Assembly: GCA_964417895.1 (NCBI GenBank)
Contig: CAYQJS010000001.1
Span: forward strand, 248,001 to 312,000
From: CAYQJS01 sp964417895
Lineage (GTDB): Bacteria > Chloroflexota > UBA6077 > SHYK01
DNA: 64,000 bases
Reading direction: 5' to 3'
Position numbers and translations under genes: made by a program. Position 1 is the stretch's first letter. Every line of letters begins with the position of its first letter. This document shows positions 42,884 to 51,627 of the stretch, piece after piece. The notes beneath the pieces were generated by a model. That model saw nothing but the letters and a program-made list of their open reading frames with translations. It made no database searches and had not been told where the DNA came from.

Positions 42884-44376
42884 CGCCCACTGTCCGGGTT
42901 CCGAGTTTCTGGTTCCGTGTTCCAGGTTCCGGGTTCGGATTTACCGGTTCCGTTCGTGGCTCCGAGTCGAATCACCGGCCCCCGCCGCGTGACTGGGAAC
43001 TGGGAACTTGAAGCTGGCCGCTCAGAACTGGGTACTCGGAACGCTGAGCCTGGAACTCGCAACTCCGGGTTCGAGCTCGGGAACTCGGAACTCGGAACTC
43101 GGAGCTCGGAACTCGGAACTTCGGACGGGAACACGGACCTCGCCTCAGGATCCCGGAAGTCCCGGATCGCGCGCTGGCGCGCCCCGACTATCCCGATGGA
43201 GAGGACGACCACAACGGCGGCCAGGACGGTGGTGGGGGGCGCGCCGATCAGATCCGTCAACCACCCGGCCGGCAGAAACACGACAGGCTCGAAGTTCCAC
43301 GTCATCATGTACATGCTCATCATCCGCCCGCGGTACTCGTTGGGAGTGAGCAGGTTCAAGAGGGTTTGATTCATGGCCATGCTGATGGCCTGGGCCACGC
43401 CGAGGAGACCCAGGGCAGCCACCGAGGTCGGCAACCATGACGAAAGCGCAAACAGGGCGATCGCCACCCCGAAAACCGCCGTCGAACCGATGAGGATGAT
43501 CCCTTTCCGCGGGTGCCCGCTGATTCCGGCGCTCACGAACGCGCCCGCCATCGACCCGGCGCCAACGGCGCTCATGAGCACTCCCATCCCCGAGGCGCCC
43601 ACCTGAAGCACGTCGCGCGCGAACACGGGCATAAGCTGCATGTAGACCATTCCGACGAGGATCGGCACGGCGGCGATCGCGATGAGTCCGGAGATCGCCG
43701 GCGAGCCCTTCATGTACCGGAGGCCATCGACCAGGTCGTCCCACATCGAGACCCGCCGGGTGGTCGTCGGGGATCCGCCGGCGTCGCTGATAGCCAGCGT
43801 CCAGAGCATTCCCCACATCAGGGCAAGCGCCTGGATGATGAAGCACGCCGCGAGCCCCCACACGCCGATGAGCACCCCCGCGAGGGCTGGCCCCAGCACC
43901 CGCGAGGTGTTGAAGGAGATGGCGTTGAGGGCCACGGCGTTCGCCATGTGCTCATAGCCAGCCAACTGCGCTACCAGGGACTGGCGCGCGGGCATGTTGA
44001 AGGAATGGGTTGCCCCAAGCACGAAGCTGCTTGCCACGAGGTGCCACGCTTCGATCGATCCGCTGAGCACCAGCACCGCGAGCACAGCCGAATTCACCAT
44101 ACTGAGGAACTGGCTGCCGATGACGATGCGTCGGCGGTCCCAGCGGTCGGCCAGCACCCCGGAGGGCAGCGTGAGCACCAGGGACGGGGCGGCGCGAGCG
44201 ATTGCCACGGCTGCCAGGAACACGGCCGAACCCGTAAGCTCGTAGGCAAGCCATGCCTGCGCGACCATCTGGGTCCACATACCCACCTGGGTGGCGAAGG
44301 TGCCGACCCAGAGGTGACGGAAGTCTCTGACGGAGAGCGCGGCGAATGTCTCGTTCAGCGCAGTCTCAAGCCGCAA
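42880..44376 (-). CDS. MFS exporter with repeat-derived C-terminal tail
   Basis: A 498-residue protein. The MFS core (about residues 1-410) starts FAALSVRDFRHLWVGTFATQ, has LPSGVLADRWDRRRIVIGSQ and ends at VVVLSIGIVGARQRAIRDFR. The last ~90 residues (SSELRVPSSEFPSSNPELRV and similar) are a translation of the low-complexity GGAACTCGG repeat and are unlike any MFS tail. The start is TTG (44374-44376); no better codon is near helix 1. It is coupled to the next MFS gene. Confidence 0.83.
   Translation of the reverse strand: MRLETALNETFAALSVRDFRHLWVGTFATQVGMWTQMVAQAWLAYELTGSAVFLAAVAIARAAPSLVLTLPSGVLADRWDRRRIVIGSQFLSMVNSAVLAVLVLSGSIEAWHLVASSFVLGATHSFNMPARQSLVAQLAGYEHMANAVALNAISFNTSRVLGPALAGVLIGVWGLAACFIIQALALMWGMLWTLAISDAGGSPTTTRRVSMWDDLVDGLRYMKGSPAISGLIAIAAVPILVGMVYMQLMPVFARDVLQVGASGMGVLMSAVGAGSMAGAFVSAGISGHPRKGIILIGSTAVFGVAIALFALSSWLPTSVAALGLLGVAQAISMAMNQTLLNLLTPNEYRGRMMSMYMMTWNFEPVVFLPAGWLTDLIGAPPTTVLAAVVVVLSIGIVGARQRAIRDFRDPEARSVFPSEVPSSELRVPSSEFPSSNPELRVPGSAFRVPSSERPASSSQFPVTRRGPVIRLGATNGTGKSEPGTWNTEPETRNPDSGR
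42886..43135 (+). repeat. Low-complexity GGAACTCGGAACT-type repeat tract inside an MFS gene
   Basis: About 250 bases of variants of GGAACTCGGAACT, GGGTTCCGAGT and GGTTCCGTGTTCCAGGTTCC, in both directions. Shorter patches lie at 41405-41440 and 41520-41550. The tract stays open in the MFS frame because the unit has no stop there. Confidence 0.75.
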
Positions 44377-44646
44377 GCGTCAAGTCCCGGGTGCCCGGAG
44401 TCGGGAGGATTGGGGGGTCCCGCGGTGGGCAGTTCCGGCTACATTACCACGTTTTCGCAGCATGGGCCGTTGGAACGGTCTTCCCTCGCCCCGCGCACGG
44501 GGAGAGGGTGGGGGTGAGGGGGCAGTCCCACGACAGACAGCTCGAACTTCTTTCGTGAGCCTAAACTGCGCCGACTTGCACCGTGGACTCAGAGCCATCA
44601 GCGCGAATCTCTCTGGTAGTATCCGGGTCCGTCCCTGGAGGTGAGC
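44377..44646 (+). other. Intergenic gap with C/G-rich hairpin, no gene
   Basis: This divergent gap between the MFS and DUF362 genes contains CCCTCGCCCCGCGCACGGGG followed by AGAGGGTGGGGGTGAGGGGG near 44480-44521, again a GC-tract hairpin. A possible -10 (TAGTAT) is near 44614. No open frame looks coding. Confidence 0.5.
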
Positions 44647-45774
44647 GTGGCCGGCGTTGAAGCCAAAGCGACTCGCGGTTCGGTCGGCGCAGCGTCTCCC
44701 GTCGTGGCGGTGGTGAAGACCTGTCCCGAAACGGTGCTCGCGGACATCGGCCGCGCGATGCGGGCGGCCGGCTCGTCGGAGCTACTCGACCCGGCGATCC
44801 GCACCGGACTGAAGATCAACATCTCGTGGCAGGTCTACTATCCAGGCTGCTCCACCACGCCCTGGCAGCTCGATGGCGTCATTCGCGCGCTCGTCGATGA
44901 CGGCCACCGCCCGGACGACCTGATCGGGATTCAGAGCCGGACTGTCGTCGTGGACTCCAAGGTTGGCGAGGTGAACAACAAGCACCTCCCGGTTCTCACC
45001 CGTCGGGGCGTCCCCACCGTCCATACGCACGACGACGAGGTCGCGTGGGTGCTCCACGAGCCGGCCGCGCCGACTCGAGTGCTGCACCGGATTTTCCCCG
45101 AGGGCGTCTACGTCCCCCGCTTCTTCTCCGGCATCAACATGGTCCACTTGCCCACGATGAAGACGCACGTCTACACAACGACCACCGGCGCCATGAAGAA
45201 CGCTTTCGGCGGCTTACTCCAGGACCGCCGCCATTGGACCCACGGCGTGATTCACGACACCCTTGTCGACCTGCTGCAGATCCAGAAAGAGCTCCACCCC
45301 CAGCTCTTTGCCGTCATGGACGGCACCATCGCCGGCGATGGTCCCGGCCCGCGGGCGATGGTGCCGCACGTCACGAATTACGTGCTGGCCAGCGCCGATC
45401 AGGTCGCCATCGACGCGGTGGCGGCCAGGATGATGGGATTCGACCCCATGAGCATCCGTTACATCCGTCTTGCCCACGAGGCGGGACTGGGCCGCGGCGA
45501 TTTTCGCGAGATCAACGTGGTGGGCGAGGACGTCGAGGGGGTCAATTTCGGTTTTCACGGCGACCAGGATACGCTCGCCAGCCGCGGGGCTAAGCTCATC
45601 TACCACGGGCCGCTCCGCCGGTTCGAGGGGCTTCTGCTGCGGAGCCCGCTGACACCGTGGGCGTTCGCCGCGTCGCGCCTCTACCACGATGCCTTCTGGT
45701 ACCCGGCCATAGGCAGGAAACGTGTGGAGGCGATCATGCAGACGGGATGGGGTAGGCTGTTCCGTGCGTACTAG
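44647..45774 (+). CDS. DUF362 domain-containing protein
   Basis: A roughly 375-residue protein with the DUF362 core: INMVHLPTMKTHVYTTTTGA followed by MKNAFGGLLQDRRHWTHGVIHD, then LFAVMDGTIAGDGPGPRAMV and the ADQVAIDAVAARMMGFDP segment. The family is of unknown function, sometimes linked to iron-sulphur proteins, but no ferredoxin motif is present here. GGAGG at 44637-44641 serves GTG 44647 and overlaps the earlier GTG. It ends in a four-base convergent overlap with the next gene. Confidence 0.87.
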   Translation: MAGVEAKATRGSVGAASPVVAVVKTCPETVLADIGRAMRAAGSSELLDPAIRTGLKINISWQVYYPGCSTTPWQLDGVIRALVDDGHRPDDLIGIQSRTVVVDSKVGEVNNKHLPVLTRRGVPTVHTHDDEVAWVLHEPAAPTRVLHRIFPEGVYVPRFFSGINMVHLPTMKTHVYTTTTGAMKNAFGGLLQDRRHWTHGVIHDTLVDLLQIQKELHPQLFAVMDGTIAGDGPGPRAMVPHVTNYVLASADQVAIDAVAARMMGFDPMSIRYIRLAHEAGLGRGDFREINVVGEDVEGVNFGFHGDQDTLASRGAKLIYHGPLRRFEGLLLRSPLTPWAFAASRLYHDAFWYPAIGRKRVEAIMQTGWGRLFRAY

Positions 45775-47153
45775 GGCTTGCGCGCGACGACGAGAAGGGA
45801 AAGGCCCAGGGGCAGCGACAACGCCTGCGCCCGGCGCAACACGGGAAAGAGCGCGTCGTACACCCGAGCCTGCCGGTCGGGAACCTCCTCGCGCCTGAAT
45901 ACGCGCCCGTTGAGGAGCCAGCCCACCACGCCGGTGGGGTTGATGTATTCGGAGCGCTCGACCGTGAAACCGCAGCGCTCGCACAGGGAGCGGAGCGGAC
46001 CCGCTTCATAGCGCCGATGGTGCCCGAGCGCCACGTCCATACTGCCATACAGCCACCCGTGCGCCGGGACCAGAAGCACCAGGCGGCCGCCGGGCTCGAG
46101 GATGCTCCGAAAGCGCTGAAGGACGTACTGGTCGTCGGGCAGGTGCTCGAGGACGTTCATGCAGACCACGGTATCAATTCGCTCCCCATCCAGCACGGGC
46201 CAAGTCGTGCTCGAGAGGTCGGCCCATTCGACGCGGATGTTGGGGCGGTTGGCGTAGCGTCGCTGGAGCATGGCCACGTATTGCTCATCTACGTCAGCGC
46301 ACACCACCCGTTGCCGGCCGGCGAGGTAGTGCGTGATCGTGCCCGTGCCGCATCCGGCCTCGAACACACGCTCGCCGATGAAGCCAGCGACGCGCTCCCA
46401 GAGCCACGTGTTGTAGTGCCCCAGCGCGGTCACGGTGCTGAGCGTCTCGAGACCGACGTGAGCCGTGGTTCGCCCGGTAAATAGGCCGTAACGCAGAATA
46501 GCACCCGCCGCCGAGATCCCATCGGTCCAGCGAATCTTCTTCCCCTCTTCGTAGGTGCGCCCGTGATAAGACACGGGGACCTCGTAGACGCGGCAGCGGA
46601 GCTTGGCGACCTTGGCGGTGAGCTCGGGCTCGATGCCGAACCGCTCCGAATTGAGGGACAGACGCCGCACGACGTCGATTCGGAACGCCTTGTAGCCCGT
46701 CTCCATGTCGGTCAGGTTGAGATTGGTCACCATGTTCGAGAGCAGGGTGAGAACGTGGTTTCCCACCGTATGCCAGAACAGCAGAACACGGCGTGGGCTG
46801 CCGACGAATCTCGACCCGTACACTACGTCGGCGTCCCCTTCGATCAGCGGCTCCAGCAGCCGGGCGTAGTCGCGAGGGTCGTATTCGAGGTCGGCATCTT
46901 GCAGAATGACGTAGTCGCCCGTGGCGGCGGCGAAGCCAGTGCGGACCGCGGCGCCCTTGCCGCGGTTCTTTTCGTGGGCGATCACTCGCAGGTTGCGACG
47001 GTCGACGGTGGCGAGGGCCTCGCCGGTGCCGTCGGTGGACCCGTCGTCCACGACGATGATCTCCTTGTCGAAGGGGGTTTCTTGAACCCGTCGCAGAATC
47101 TCCCGGATGGTGGCCGCTTCGTTGAAGGCTGGGATGATTACTGAGACCTTCAT
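45771..47153 (-). CDS. Bifunctional GT2 glycosyltransferase / SAM methyltransferase
   Basis: A 460-residue fusion. Residues 1-235 are a DPM1/DPG-synthase-like GT2: VSVIIPAFNEAATIREIL, EIIVVDDGSTDGTGEAL, DYVILQDADLEYDP (DxD) and TGYKAFRIDVV, which would transfer a sugar to a polyprenyl phosphate. Residues 240-460 are a class I methyltransferase: VFEAGCGTGTITHYLAG and VVCMNVLEHLPDD. The ATG is seven bases after TATAGT, suggesting leaderless expression; the frame extends far upstream but overlaps the divergent gene. Confidence 0.9.
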   Translation of the reverse strand: MKVSVIIPAFNEAATIREILRRVQETPFDKEIIVVDDGSTDGTGEALATVDRRNLRVIAHEKNRGKGAAVRTGFAAATGDYVILQDADLEYDPRDYARLLEPLIEGDADVVYGSRFVGSPRRVLLFWHTVGNHVLTLLSNMVTNLNLTDMETGYKAFRIDVVRRLSLNSERFGIEPELTAKVAKLRCRVYEVPVSYHGRTYEEGKKIRWTDGISAAGAILRYGLFTGRTTAHVGLETLSTVTALGHYNTWLWERVAGFIGERVFEAGCGTGTITHYLAGRQRVVCADVDEQYVAMLQRRYANRPNIRVEWADLSSTTWPVLDGERIDTVVCMNVLEHLPDDQYVLQRFRSILEPGGRLVLLVPAHGWLYGSMDVALGHHRRYEAGPLRSLCERCGFTVERSEYINPTGVVGWLLNGRVFRREEVPDRQARVYDALFPVLRRAQALSLPLGLSLLVVARKP

Positions 47154-47160
47154 GGGTCCC

Positions 47161-47166
47161 ACTATA
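47161..47166 (-). promoter_or_regulatory. -10 box TATAGT directly before the GT2-methyltransferase ATG
   Basis: TATAGT on the minus strand ends seven bases before the ATG, so transcription should start at the start codon. No Shine-Dalgarno fits the spacing. Confidence 0.45.
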
Positions 47167-47262
47167 GCTCCGGCGCTGACGCCTGGATCTTCCGCGACCC
47201 GTGTGGTTCTCTCTAGCGGGGCGAGCGCCGACCGTGGTTGAGCCGTCGAGACTGAAGGGTCG

Positions 47263-49410
47263 ATGGGCGAACTGATCCTCCTGACGCTCATGATCGCTGC
47301 CGCTTTCGCCGGGCTCACGGCGCGGCGCCGCCTCCGCATCCGCGCGGGAGCTCCAGCGGAGCCAGTGCGAGCCGCGGCTCGTGCGACTCCCGGGACACCG
47401 CGCATAGCGGGGATCGCGCTGGTCGTCGCCCTGGGGCTCATTTGGTTCGCCCAGCTTCGGCTGGCGGGTGCCGGAGCGCCGACCGCTATCCTCGTCACAT
47501 ACCTCGCAGCGCTGGCGGTCGTGGTGATTCTCGACCGCGTGGCGCAGGCGAGCGGCGAGACGCCGGGCTGGGTCCCAGGATTTCCACAGTCCGAAGAGGC
47601 CGCAGCGCCCGAGCCCAGCCAGGAGGAGAGGCTTTCGCGCAGGCGGCGCTGGCTGCTGGGTGCCGGCGTCCTCGGGTCCTTGATCGTCGCGGACCTGACG
47701 CGCGGGGCACCGGCGAACGCCGGCCACACCTGGCTCGCCCTCGTGTGGCTGCTGGCGCTGGGATGTGTGCTGGCATCAGCTTGGCCATCGGGCGGGTTCG
47801 TCCTGGGCCAATGGCAGGAGCGCCTCGCGCACGTTGCTGCTCGGGCGCGGGTGGAGTGGGCCGTCGTGGTCTGCATCCTGGTCGGGGCCCTGCTCTTGCG
47901 CGTCGTCGCCCTCGACAGCGTTCCCTATCCGTTTGGCGGCGATGAGGGCTCGCAAGCCATGTCCGCGGTGGCTGTGATCGAGGGGAAGCTCACCAATCCG
48001 TTCGGCACAGGCTGGTATTCCGTGCCGACGCTGTTTTTCTTTCTTCAGGCCGCGTCGATCGCGATATTCGGCGACTCGGTCGGAGGCATTCGGGTCGTAA
48101 GCGCGCTGCTGGGGACTCTCGGCGTCCTGTTCACCTTCTTGCTGGCCCGGCGCTGGTTCGGACCGTCCATTGGAGTCGCCGCGGCCACGCTTCTCGCTGT
48201 ATTCCACTTCCACGTCCATTTCAGCCGACTCGCTTCGGTTCAGATCGCCGACCCGCTCTTTCTCGTCGCAACCCTCTTCTTTCTCGATCGAGGCCTGCGG
48301 GATCAACGACGCTTCGACTCCCTACTGGCGGGAATGGCGATAGGGCTGAGCCAGTACTTCTACCTGAGTGCTCGCATCATCCCGTTCATTGCACTCGCGT
48401 ATGCGCTCGTGCTGCTCGTGTCCATGAGTCGGGCGAGGTCGATGGCTCCGGACGGAGGAAGAGAACTGCTCGGGCAACTGCGACTGGTTGGTTGGACGGT
48501 CATCGGTGCCGTGCTCGTCTTCCTTCCGCTCGCTGGCTACTATGTCGCCCATCCCGAGGAGTTTCAGGGCCGATTCAATCAGGTCTCGATGTTCGCGTCG
48601 GGCTGGCTCGCCGAGCAGGAGGCCTTGACGGGCTCGGGCGCTCCGGCTCTCATCCTGCAGCAAGTCCAGCGCGCGGTGTTGCTCCCGTTCCACACGCCCC
48701 CGGGCGGGTGGTACCGAGGGGAGCCGCCATTCATCGGGTTGCCGATGGCGGCGGTCACCGCTATTGGTCTCGCCGTCATCACAGCTGGGTGGTTCCGACC
48801 GGCCTATTTCGGGTTGGCGGTTGCTTACTGGACGGTCGTCTTAGGGTTGGGCCTAACCGATGACCCGACGCAAACACAGCGCCTGGTGATCGTGGCACCG
48901 ATTGTCGCAATGCTCGCGGCTATTGCGCTCGGCGTGCTGATACGCATTGGCGTCCACGTCTTGGGCGTGCGTGCGGCCCTCGCCCAGGGCCTGGCCGGAG
49001 TGGTCTTAATCGGCCTGAGCGCCTGGAATCTCCACTATTACTTTCACGCCCCCACCCAGCTACGCTTGTACGGGGACCCCAACACGATGGTGGCCACGGA
49101 ATTGGCGTATCAGTTGCGCTCGTTGGGTGAGGGCTTCACGGTCTATTTCCACGCACCCCCGCGCATGTGGTACTACGGATTCCAGACGTTGCCGTTCATC
49201 GCGCGTCACGCTACGGGTATCGACGTAGAGCAGCCGCTTGACAGCCAGACCAAGGCGCCCTCCCTCAAAGGGCCAACGCTGTTCGTGTTCGTGCCCGAAC
49301 GGGTCGGCGAGCTCGAGCACGTGCGAGCGTGGTTCCCGAATGGCCGATACCGCGAGTTCACTGTCGGGGGCACGCCGTCGTTCACTACGTACGAAGTGCG
49401 CCCTGCCTAG
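47263..49410 (+). CDS. Glycosyltransferase family 39 (PMT/ArnT-like) membrane protein
   Basis: A 715-residue GT-C enzyme with about 12-14 helices. After an N-terminal region with four hydrophobic segments, the first periplasmic loop carries the catalytic Asp-Glu in YPFGGDEGSQAMSAV. LLARRWFGPSIGVAAATLLA and the C-terminal soluble part (FTVYFHAPPRMWYYGFQT) follow the family. It would transfer a sugar from a polyprenyl-phosphate donor outside the membrane. GAAGGG precedes the ATG. It is divergent from the GT2-methyltransferase that could make such a donor. Confidence 0.88.
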   Translation: MGELILLTLMIAAAFAGLTARRRLRIRAGAPAEPVRAAARATPGTPRIAGIALVVALGLIWFAQLRLAGAGAPTAILVTYLAALAVVVILDRVAQASGETPGWVPGFPQSEEAAAPEPSQEERLSRRRRWLLGAGVLGSLIVADLTRGAPANAGHTWLALVWLLALGCVLASAWPSGGFVLGQWQERLAHVAARARVEWAVVVCILVGALLLRVVALDSVPYPFGGDEGSQAMSAVAVIEGKLTNPFGTGWYSVPTLFFFLQAASIAIFGDSVGGIRVVSALLGTLGVLFTFLLARRWFGPSIGVAAATLLAVFHFHVHFSRLASVQIADPLFLVATLFFLDRGLRDQRRFDSLLAGMAIGLSQYFYLSARIIPFIALAYALVLLVSMSRARSMAPDGGRELLGQLRLVGWTVIGAVLVFLPLAGYYVAHPEEFQGRFNQVSMFASGWLAEQEALTGSGAPALILQQVQRAVLLPFHTPPGGWYRGEPPFIGLPMAAVTAIGLAVITAGWFRPAYFGLAVAYWTVVLGLGLTDDPTQTQRLVIVAPIVAMLAAIALGVLIRIGVHVLGVRAALAQGLAGVVLIGLSAWNLHYYFHAPTQLRLYGDPNTMVATELAYQLRSLGEGFTVYFHAPPRMWYYGFQTLPFIARHATGIDVEQPLDSQTKAPSLKGPTLFVFVPERVGELEHVRAWFPNGRYREFTVGGTPSFTTYEVRPA

Positions 49411-50554
49411 TCCCCCTGAGGAGATCGAGGTACAGCCCCTCGTACTCCCGTACGGACTGCTCCGTACCCAGGACGGCCTCGATGTCGGCACGCGGTTTGC
49501 GATGGGCGCCCGGGCTTTCCAGGACGTGCACCAGCCCCTCCGCTAGCGCACGGGGATTGTGTGGCTCCACCAGATGGCCAGCGCCGGTAGCTTGAACGGC
49601 TACGCGCGCCCCGGGGATGTCCGCGGTGACAACCGGCGTGCCACACATCATCACCTCCACCTGGACGCTAGGGAAGCAGTCCGTTCGGCTCGGGATTGTG
49701 AACACGTCGCACATGGCGTAGAAGTCGGCCAACTCCTGCGGATCGCGAAGCAAGCCCAGCGCAACCAGTCGCCCCCGCTCCTGCTCCCGCTCGAACAGGT
49801 GGGCCCACTGCCTGTAGAAGCCCTCGTACGCGACGAAGGGCTCGCCGGCGTAAGCGAAGCGCACGTCGGGGATGCGCTCGACCACAGTGGGGATTGCCTG
49901 GAGGAGGTAGTCAAACCCCTTCTCCTCGACGAACCGGCCGGCGAACCCGACCACGGGCGCATTGCCCAGCTGGAGCCGCGCCCGGAGCTGGCGCACGCCC
50001 TCGGGATCCGGAACGGGGATATCCACCGGCGGAAAGATCCATTTGAGCTTCTCACGAAAGGGCCAAAGGAAATCGGAGTGCTGGGCATAGTCCTCGGTGT
50101 GGGTCGTGACGACCGTCGCAGACGCCAGCCCGCGGCGCATCAGCTCTCGAACGGTCCGCTGTACGAGCTGATTGAACACGCCCGCTGGCATCACCAGGTC
50201 GCCGTGGTCGACCACGACGCACGGCCGCCCTTTCCGCCGAGCCAGAGAGGCCACGAGCCAAGTCTCCAGCATGGGGATGTGGACCGTAACGACGTCATGC
50301 ATGCCAATAAGCGTGCTCGCCGCGCGTGGAAACGAGGGCATGACGACGCCCCGGCTAATGCGCGTTAGCGCGGCAAGGCGATATACGGTCACGCCGTTGA
50401 CAACCTCGACACTGGGGAGTTGGCGCGCATGTCGTGACGTGAGGACGCTGACCTGATGGCCGCGCGCAGCGAGCCCTTCGGCCAGCCTCTGCGCGTATTT
50501 GGTCAGCCCCGTCCAGTGGGGATAGTAGTAGGTGACCGTGTGCAAGATGCGCAC
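49385..50554 (-). CDS. Glycosyltransferase family 4
   Basis: A 389-residue GT-B enzyme. The N-terminal Rossmann half is VRILHTVTYYYPHWTGLTKY and the C-terminal half has VVGFAGRFVEEKGFDYLLQA and PSRTDCFPSVQVEVMMCGTP, the E-x7-E-like donor-sugar motif. It uses a nucleotide sugar to build a surface glycan or lipid-linked oligosaccharide. The GTG at 50552-50554 follows the methyltransferase stop by seven bases; the longer frame overlaps that gene. Its 3' end overlaps the convergent GT39 gene by 26 bases. Confidence 0.9.
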   Translation of the reverse strand: MRILHTVTYYYPHWTGLTKYAQRLAEGLAARGHQVSVLTSRHARQLPSVEVVNGVTVYRLAALTRISRGVVMPSFPRAASTLIGMHDVVTVHIPMLETWLVASLARRKGRPCVVVDHGDLVMPAGVFNQLVQRTVRELMRRGLASATVVTTHTEDYAQHSDFLWPFREKLKWIFPPVDIPVPDPEGVRQLRARLQLGNAPVVGFAGRFVEEKGFDYLLQAIPTVVERIPDVRFAYAGEPFVAYEGFYRQWAHLFEREQERGRLVALGLLRDPQELADFYAMCDVFTIPSRTDCFPSVQVEVMMCGTPVVTADIPGARVAVQATGAGHLVEPHNPRALAEGLVHVLESPGAHRKPRADIEAVLGTEQSVREYEGLYLDLLRGTRQGALRT

Positions 50555-50561
50555 GAACCTG

Positions 50562-51503
50562 CTAGTCCGGCCGCGGTGTGGCCGCGAACGCCCGCTCTTC
50601 CGAGCGCCGTAGCTCGGGATCCACGGGGGAGGGAGCACGCGCCACGGCGAGCAGAGAGGAGCCGACGGGCACGAGCCCCCTGGTGATCAGCCTCTCCTCC
50701 AGGCGCAGATAGAGGGAGAGCACAGCCGACGTGAGTCGGCCGGGCGGAGTAGAGCAACGGACGAATGTGGCAGCCGACGACCCCTCGTGGAGCAGCCGGC
50801 GGGCGAAGATAACCGGTACCAGCGGCATCATGTAGTAGGAGATCGCCAGCACTGAGAAGCCGGCCGCCTCCAGCGTACGTCTGAGCTGGCCCGCCGAATA
50901 GCGCCGGCGGTGGTGCGCCGCGTCGTCGATTCGCCCCCAGAGCCACGAGAACGCCGGCACGGTGACTAGAATCGCACCGCCCCCGTGCAGAGCCGCCCGG
51001 GCCTGCGCGAGAAGAGCTACGTCGTCCTCCACGTGCTCGATCACATCGGCGAGAACCACGAGGTCGAACTCGTCCACATACGGGAGCCTCCCCGGCGAGA
51101 CCAGGGCGAGGCGCGCATCAGTACGTCGGCGCGCCAGGCGCAAGCCCTCGAGGTAGATGTCTGCCCCCTGCACGTCTAGCCCGTTCTGGGCGAGCCAGGC
51201 GGTGACGAAACCGTTACCGCATCCGAGATCCAGCCCACGCCCCGCAAAAACGTCGGGAGCGTAACGGCGAAGGAAGGCGAGGATCGCGCGGTTCCTCCCC
51301 ACATACCAGGGATGTCCATCCAGCAGATCATCAAGAGCCTCAAACAGTTGTGGGTCCCAGCTTTCCTCACGATGTCCGCGGTAGTCGGGCGCCAGGACTT
51401 CGACGCCATCTAGGAGCGGGTAGTCGGCGCCACACCCGCGGCAGCGGCGGGCCTGTGCGATGTCGGGGAGCGAAGCAGCGCAGCGGACGCAGATAGTGGC
51501 CAT
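50562..51503 (-). CDS. SAM-dependent methyltransferase with N-terminal zinc ribbon
   Basis: A 313-residue protein. Residues 1-30 hold a zinc ribbon (C5-x2-C8 and C21-x2-C24), then a class I methyltransferase with GLDLGCGNGFVTAWLAQ and VVLADVIEHVEDD. The later HHRRRYSAGQLRRTLEAAGF and membrane-like YYMMPLVPVIFARRLL are typical of glycan-locus methyltransferases. GAGGGAACC before ATG 51501-51503 sets the start. It forms an operon with the GT4 gene. Confidence 0.88.
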   Translation of the reverse strand: MATICVRCAASLPDIAQARRCRGCGADYPLLDGVEVLAPDYRGHREESWDPQLFEALDDLLDGHPWYVGRNRAILAFLRRYAPDVFAGRGLDLGCGNGFVTAWLAQNGLDVQGADIYLEGLRLARRRTDARLALVSPGRLPYVDEFDLVVLADVIEHVEDDVALLAQARAALHGGGAILVTVPAFSWLWGRIDDAAHHRRRYSAGQLRRTLEAAGFSVLAISYYMMPLVPVIFARRLLHEGSSAATFVRCSTPPGRLTSAVLSLYLRLEERLITRGLVPVGSSLLAVARAPSPVDPELRRSEERAFAATPRPD

Positions 51504-51562
51504 GGTTCCCTCGCGTCCAATCGTAGCAGAGCATCGCCTGCGATGGCGCGCGACGCCGTCTC

Positions 51563-51568
51563 TATAAT
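51563..51568 (+). promoter_or_regulatory. Consensus -10 box TATAAT before the methyltransferase operon
   Basis: TATAAT lies 59 bases before ATG 51628 in the 124-base divergent gap. No clear -35 is visible. It could start the transcript that runs through the large membrane-protein genes. The minus-strand TACGAT (51520-51525) may serve the divergent gene. Confidence 0.4.
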
Positions 51569-51627
51569 TCGGTCGCTTTTCCAACGGGTCTTTCAACCCT
51601 TTCCCGACCGAGGAGGAACCACCGGGC

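Noticed and set aside
47154..47876. Upstream extension of the GT2-methyltransferase frame by 241 codons
   Set aside because: It is Ser/Arg/Ala-rich text antisense to the GT39 gene; the GT2 fold starts exactly at MKVSVIIPAFNE.
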